From Davidsoniella eucalypti (taxonomy: Eukaryota; Ascomycota; Sordariomycetes; Microascales; Ceratocystidaceae), in NCBI GenBank assembly GCA_004009845.1, contig RMBW01000359.1:1-10692 (forward strand): a stretch of DNA of 10,692 bases, read 5' to 3'. The notes beneath the pieces are model-generated. The model saw only the letters and a program-made list of their open reading frames with translations. It was not told the DNA's origin and did not search any database. Below are positions 7,836 through 10,692 of the stretch, one piece after another (within the stretch, counting starts at the first letter, position 1; each line of letters starts with the position of its first letter). The position numbers and the translations under genes were made by a program.

Positions 7836-7846
7836 ATCGGTCTCAA
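7836..7846 (-). other. Self-priming primer-binding site
   Basis: In sense the 11 nt TTGAGACCGAT start two bases after the 5' LTR. They do not begin with TGG, so they do not match the CCA end of a tRNA. They are exactly complementary to ATCGGTCTCAA inside the element's own LTR (7912-7902), about 47 bp downstream of the TATA-like box. This is the arrangement known from fission yeast Tf1, where the first 11 nt of the RNA fold back onto the primer site, are cleaved and prime reverse transcription. Confidence 0.88.
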
Positions 7847-7848
7847 AA

Positions 7849-8027
7849 TGAGACGATATACGAGGATTTGCGAGGAAAAATGGTCGTAAAGATGAATTGA
7901 ATTGAGACCGATGAGGGAGAAAGAGAAACTAAGACTAAACTACGAGGGAATCGGTCCCTATTTATGTCAGAGTCGAGTAGGGCCAAGGCATGACTTGGCC
8001 AATACTGATGGGCCTTAGACCCTTACA
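7849..8027 (-). repeat. 5' LTR with promoter of the full element
   Basis: This LTR is identical to 1516-1694 and drives transcription toward lower coordinates. In sense it holds a U3 dyad (GGCCAAG/CTTGGCC arms at 7981-8000), the TATA-like box ATAAATA, a CT-rich run typical of fungal start regions, then the presumed RNA 5' end at 7912. R-U5 therefore covers about 7912-7849. The terminus GTCTCA forms an inverted repeat with the adjacent primer site. Confidence 0.96.
7912..7965 (-). promoter_or_regulatory. Core promoter in 5' LTR (TATA-like box to transcription start)
   Basis: ATAAATA occupies 7965-7959 in sense. It is followed by a stretch ending in TTTCTCTTTCTCCCTC and then ATCGGTCTCAA beginning at 7912. 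The start is inferred from the self-priming match, because in Tf1-like elements the primer is the exact 5' end of the RNA. The spacing of about 47 bases and the pyrimidine run suit fungal promoters. Confidence 0.7.
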
Positions 8028-8032
8028 GATTT
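8028..8032. repeat. Target-site duplication GATTT (right copy)
   Basis: Exact match to 1511-1515, directly abutting the right LTR end TTACA. Confidence 0.95.
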
Positions 8033-8210
8033 AATATATTACCGGGCATTACAGCACAATTGGCAGGACAGACACCCACTTGCTATATCTATCTATATGA
8101 TGATATTCAGTGCTATTTAAAAGGGAAATAAAATGCAAAGAATTCTAGAGAAAAAAAACAGTATATATAAGTATTACTATATATTTGAATTATGTTCTTT
8201 TGCCATAAGT

Positions 8211-8215
8211 AGAAT
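8211..8215. repeat. Target-site duplication AGAAT of solo LTR A (left copy)
   Basis: AGAAT at 8211-8215 is repeated exactly at 8396-8400 on the other side of the solo LTR, showing a genuine integration event and an intact excision by recombination. Confidence 0.93.
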
Positions 8216-8395
8216 TGAGACGATATCGAGGAGTTGCGGTGAAAACTGGTCGTAAAAGAATAGTTCGATTGAGACCGATGAAGGAGAAAGAGAAACTAAG
8301 ACTAATAATCGGCGGGAATAGGTCCCTACTTATAGCCGATTCTAGTACTGACAAGGAATGCCTTGGCTAACCTTACTAGGCCTTAGTCTCTTACA
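8216..8395 (-). mobile_element. Solo LTR A, sister subfamily
   Basis: This is a 180-bp LTR with TG...CA ends, flanked by perfect AGAAT copies (8211-8215 and 8396-8400). There is no internal element next to it, so it is the product of LTR-LTR recombination. It resembles the full element's LTR strongly in R-U5 and in the start-site 11-mer (8279-8269), but U3 is diverged. A TATA-like TATAAGTA occupies 8334-8327 in sense and a U3 dyad, CAAGG-N4-CCTTG, 8352-8365. It has the same orientation as the full element. Confidence 0.95.
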
Positions 8396-8400
8396 AGAAT
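8396..8400. repeat. Target-site duplication AGAAT of solo LTR A (right copy)
   Basis: Exact partner of 8211-8215, abutting the LTR end TTACA. Confidence 0.93.
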
Positions 8401-9887
8401 GACAAGACTAATATGGAACTTCAAATTACAAACAACTTTAGGTACTTATACCATTAGAATAGCATGACATTGGGTGCTTGGGATTTAGAGTTTACATGAT
8501 TGATAAAACAACAAGAGAAGTAGTCGCAACTGGCACAGTTGGTATTTTAATACTAAACTTACATAGTAATCACTTTCTATGGTATTTGCAGGATATATTG
8601 ATTACAAAATGATTCCCGATTTATAATAACCTGAGATGGTCGTTAAAACATAAGAGCAAAGACCAAGTTTGCCGAGAAAATGCTCTATAACATGTAAGAA
8701 GGACACTCGTAGTAAAATCAGGAATGATCAATGACTTACTGTAAGTTATGTAGTTCTAAAGGAATGTTGCATTTCAAGGGAAATGTAATAAGGTAAGACA
8801 TAAAGATTGGTCAAGAATATAGGAAATGGTAAACTATCAAAGATTGTAGACCCCAAATACTAGCAATAGTTTGTTAGAAAATGGTTAATAAATACTGGGT
8901 TGTGTTATTGAGTATCGAGAGAAAATTACATTGGCTAATTAATAGAGAAAGAGTTATGAATGAGTCACAACTGCAAGCTAGGCGATTGGGAAATGATTGT
9001 ATAATCAGTCACTGAAGTATAGTTCTCTACATAGTACAAATGTTGACTATTAAGTACATCAAAGAAATGAATGTGTTGTCGGCAAGTAAGGTATGACTAT
9101 TCATTGAGTGACTCCAGCTCAGTAAGTATATCAACCCTGCTGTAGCTATATATGTTAGATATAGCAAACGCAAGCTATGACTTGATGCACTTAGCAATAA
9201 AATAGCTTATAGTTGGTAAGTAATATATCATTGCTTGTTGTACCACAAGTTGTTAATATTGGAGTGAATAAAGTCCATTATTATGATAAGTCAAGTGGTA
9301 AATTCATTAGTGCTGGTAGATTTCAACTATGTCAAGATATTCCAATATCATTGACCACTAAACATACCGAGTACACCAAGAAGAACTATGATGCACTAGC
9401 CATACTGTCTCTATAATTTCAAGCTTCCAATACAAGTTATCAGCTACATATGAAGCAAGGGTGTTCTATGTATGGAGTTCGAGATCTATCCACTGTAGAT
9501 CGGGCCATTATCACTCGACTAGATTCTAGAAATTACATGGTATTTCATCTGTTCAGACAATAGAGAAATCTTATTGTCAGAAAGAATATAATCATCATGA
9601 TTACCTGGATCACAATGTGGAGATGGTGGCGAGTTGAAGTAGAATCATAATTATCAACTATAAAGAGAAATATGGGAAATATGGCAATCGAACTGTATCT
9701 TTTTTTTATGTCTCATGTTATTTGTATTGATATACCAAGTATCATATGACTAAAACTTGATATCTTCTACATGTTATGTATAAATACTGTTGCTGTGGCG
9801 TGGAAGCTGAACTAATAAACGAAGATATGATTCTGGCATCAACTATGAAAGACGATACCAAGGAGAAGAAGGTTGCTTTTTTCTACA
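8401..9887. other. AT-rich intergenic stretch without recognisable genes
   Basis: All six frames are broken by frequent stops. The longest open stretch (9213-9416) begins with TTG, has no ATG and resembles nothing I recognise. Isolated GTAAGT-like words (for example 9216-9221) could be splice donors, but no flanking coding exons are visible. I see no tRNA, LTR or tandem repeat here. Confidence 0.6.
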
Positions 9888-9892
9888 GTCTA
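9888..9892. repeat. Target-site duplication GTCTA of solo LTR B (left copy)
   Basis: GTCTA abuts the LTR and recurs exactly at 10074-10078. Confidence 0.93.
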
Positions 9893-10073
9893 TGAGACGA
9901 TATACGAGGAGTTGCAATGAAAACTGGTCGTAAAAGGATGATTCGATTGAGACCGATGAAGGAGAAAGAGAAACTAAGACTAATAATCGGCGGGAATAGG
10001 TCCCTACTTATAGCCGATTCTAGTACTGACAAGGAATGCCTTGGCTAACCTTACTAGGCCTTAGTCTCTTACA
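9893..10073 (-). mobile_element. Solo LTR B, same subfamily as solo LTR A
   Basis: This is a 181-bp LTR with TG...CA ends and perfect GTCTA duplications (9888-9892 and 10074-10078). From the start-site 11-mer (9957-9947) through U3 to the end it is identical to solo LTR A. It differs by one indel and five A/G transitions, all in the first 55 bases (R-U5). The U3 dyad lies at 10030-10043. The orientation is the same as the full element. Confidence 0.95.
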
Positions 10074-10078
10074 GTCTA
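10074..10078. repeat. Target-site duplication GTCTA of solo LTR B (right copy)
   Basis: Exact partner of 9888-9892. Confidence 0.93.
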
Positions 10079-10430
10079 TAGGACAATTACACAACATATT
10101 CTGTGAAATGATGACTGTCTTTGAAGTTTATCTAGCTATGAATGAAAATTCCCAACTTTGTACAACCCGAGTCTAGTTACAGTTGTCTACAATTGCCTAA
10201 GTCTTGATGCATATCCATGAGCTAAAGTCTTGAATGCAAGGATGCAGTAATAACAACGATTACAAAGGTTTTCGAATGGCAAAAAAGTTATTAATGCATG
10301 CTGTCAATGCTATCTGTCAACTGCTTGCCTCGGCGATAGTAGAGAGCAAGACCGAAATACTTATTTACCTTTTTCACATGGAAATCTGTAGATATATAAC
10401 TCAAGTTGAACCTCATATAGACTAAGCGTT
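10079..10430. other. AT-rich stretch, no supported gene
   Basis: An ATG-initiated frame of 63 codons (10234-10425, plus) is present, but it has no recognisable motif, no homology I can name and composition like the surrounding DNA. I treat it as chance. No other feature was seen. Confidence 0.5.
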
Positions 10431-10449
10431 AGTGTTATGAAATAACACT
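10431..10449. repeat. Perfect short hairpin at the start of the GC-richer end block
   Basis: AGTGTTAT (10431-10438) and ATAACACT (10442-10449) are exact inverted copies around GAA. Outer GCG (10426-10428) and CGC (10450-10452) also pair, with two unpaired T. It coincides with a composition change and with a TGTTAT start typical of LTR ends, so it may mark an element terminus. Confidence 0.6.
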
Positions 10450-10692
10450 CGCAGACTCTCGCATGAGGCTTAGGGTTGATACACAGCCTCACCTTTCGAC
10501 TCCGGTGGCAACAATTCCTGCATTGAGGCTAGACTTGATACACAGCCAACACAGCATTGCCTCGAACTTCTGTCCGTAGACCAGATCCTTCTGTTTTCTT
10601 CCTCTCTCGGTTTAACATAAATATCTTGCTTGTTTCTTCCTTTCCTGTTCTCTTCTTTCCTTTTCCCCTCCAAGCTTACAACTCTCTGTGTT
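10433..10692 (+). mobile_element. Candidate 5' LTR of another retrotransposon (possibly copia-like), cut by window end
   Basis: From about 10433 (TGTTATGAAATAACA) the sequence becomes clearly less AT-rich. It contains an imperfect direct repeat of about 28 bp (10461-10487 and 10521-10546; shared TTGATACACAGCC). A TATA-like ATAAATAT follows at 10617-10624, then a long pyrimidine tract to about 10671 and a CTTACA at 10675-10680. That layout (TG start, U3 repeats, TATA box, CT-rich start region) fits a fungal LTR reading to the right. The other end, a primer site and a target duplication (expected GTTAG if the start is 10433) lie outside, so it could equally be the promoter of a host gene starting beyond the window. 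Confidence 0.4.
10617..10671 (+). promoter_or_regulatory. TATA-like box and pyrimidine tract, rightward
   Basis: ATAAATAT at 10617-10624 is followed by about 40 bases made almost only of C and T, the usual layout of a fungal core promoter just before the transcription start. It would drive something beyond the right edge, either a retrotransposon body or a host gene. Confidence 0.5.

Larger units (their letters stand above)
6854..7848 (-). other. Long 5' leader / open N-terminal extension of gag
   Basis: Roughly 1060 nt separate the predicted RNA start (7912) from the first in-frame gag ATG. The portion 6854-7237 is open in the gag frame and rich in R, S and A, but contains no ATG. Further upstream lie a 118-codon ATG-initiated frame (7533-7177), a hairpin-repeat array (7592-7826) and the primer-binding site. 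A scanning ribosome would meet the upstream ATG first, so a leader intron, re-initiation or an internal start seems needed for Gag. I could not settle on splice sites by eye. Confidence 0.6.
1516..8027 (-). mobile_element. Complete Ty3/gypsy chromovirus (self-priming, chromodomain-bearing LTR retrotransposon)
   Basis: This 6512-bp element has identical 179-bp LTRs, both with TG...CA ends, and a perfect 5-bp target duplication. Sense is the minus strand. The order is 5' LTR (7849-8027), primer-binding site, repeat-bearing leader, gag, protease, reverse transcriptase, RNase H, integrase, chromodomain, polypurine tract and 3' LTR (1516-1694). The order RT-RH-INT puts it in Ty3/gypsy (Metaviridae); the C-terminal chromodomain marks the chromovirus branch. 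An 11-nt match between the primer site and the LTR points to Tf1/sushi-like self-priming. Identical LTRs imply recent insertion. A frame break in the protease at 5380-5384 suggests this copy does not make a full Pol, though it could be moved in trans by intact relatives. Its interior is visibly more GC-rich than the flanks. Confidence 0.97.

Noticed and set aside
7836..7848. tRNA-primed binding site next to the 5' LTR
   Set aside because: The sequence after the LTR does not begin with TGG, as expected for pairing to a tRNA CCA end, and the exact 11-nt match to the LTR explains it better.
7460..7889. Long open frames on both strands across the repeat array as genes
   Set aside because: They follow from a stop-free repeat whose 29-bp unit rotates through all frames. 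The products are low-complexity, and the array lies in the untranslated leader.
9213..9416. 67-codon plus-strand frame as a small gene or exon
   Set aside because: It starts at TTG, has no ATG in frame and no known motif. Nearby GTAAGT words occur by chance in AT-rich DNA.
10234..10425. 63-codon ATG-initiated plus-strand frame
   Set aside because: No homology recognised and composition equals the surroundings. This length is expected by chance.
10470..10673. 67-codon minus-strand frame (lysine/glutamate-rich start)
   Set aside because: It is the antisense of a CT-rich promoter-like tract, which automatically gives K/E/R codons.

Overview
The window looks like a repeat-rich, gene-poor stretch of a fungal nuclear genome, most likely an ascomycete. 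I infer this from the transposon type (a Ty3/gypsy chromovirus with a fungal-style self-priming site and pyrimidine-rich promoter) and from the AT-rich unique flanks; the species cannot be named. I see no convincing host gene, tRNA, rRNA or CRISPR array.

The centre (1516-8027, sense on the minus strand) is one complete LTR retrotransposon of 6512 bp. It has two identical 179-bp LTRs (1516-1694 and 7849-8027), a perfect 5-bp target duplication GATTT on both sides, a polypurine tract next to the 3' LTR and an 11-nt primer-binding site two bases inside the 5' LTR. In sense order it carries: the LTR promoter; a long leader with about eight 29-bp repeats, each holding the same 5-bp hairpin stem; gag with a CCHC zinc knuckle; and pol with protease, reverse transcriptase, RNase H, integrase and a C-terminal chromodomain. 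Identical LTRs mean a recent insertion, but pol has a 1-nt frame break inside the protease at a run of five C, so this copy looks defective unless the break is a sequence error. Gag and the start of pol are in a -1 frame relation.

Right of it (8211-8400 and 9888-10078) are two solo LTRs of a sister subfamily, each with its own perfect 5-bp duplication (AGAAT, GTCTA) and in the same orientation as the full element. At the far left (1-174) a piece of a related gag lies on the opposite strand with a frameshift. At the far right (from about 10433) a less AT-rich block has features of the beginning of another LTR, possibly copia-like, running off the window.

The remaining stretches (175-1510, 8033-8210, 8401-9887, 10079-10432) are AT-rich, with stops in all frames and a few small palindromes. 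The picture is a heterochromatin-like retrotransposon landing zone: the element carries a canonical-looking chromodomain, which in related fungal elements steers integration to methylated-H3K9 chromatin, and three insertions of its lineage sit within 8.6 kb. The most unusual features are the self-priming signal and the leader hairpin array.
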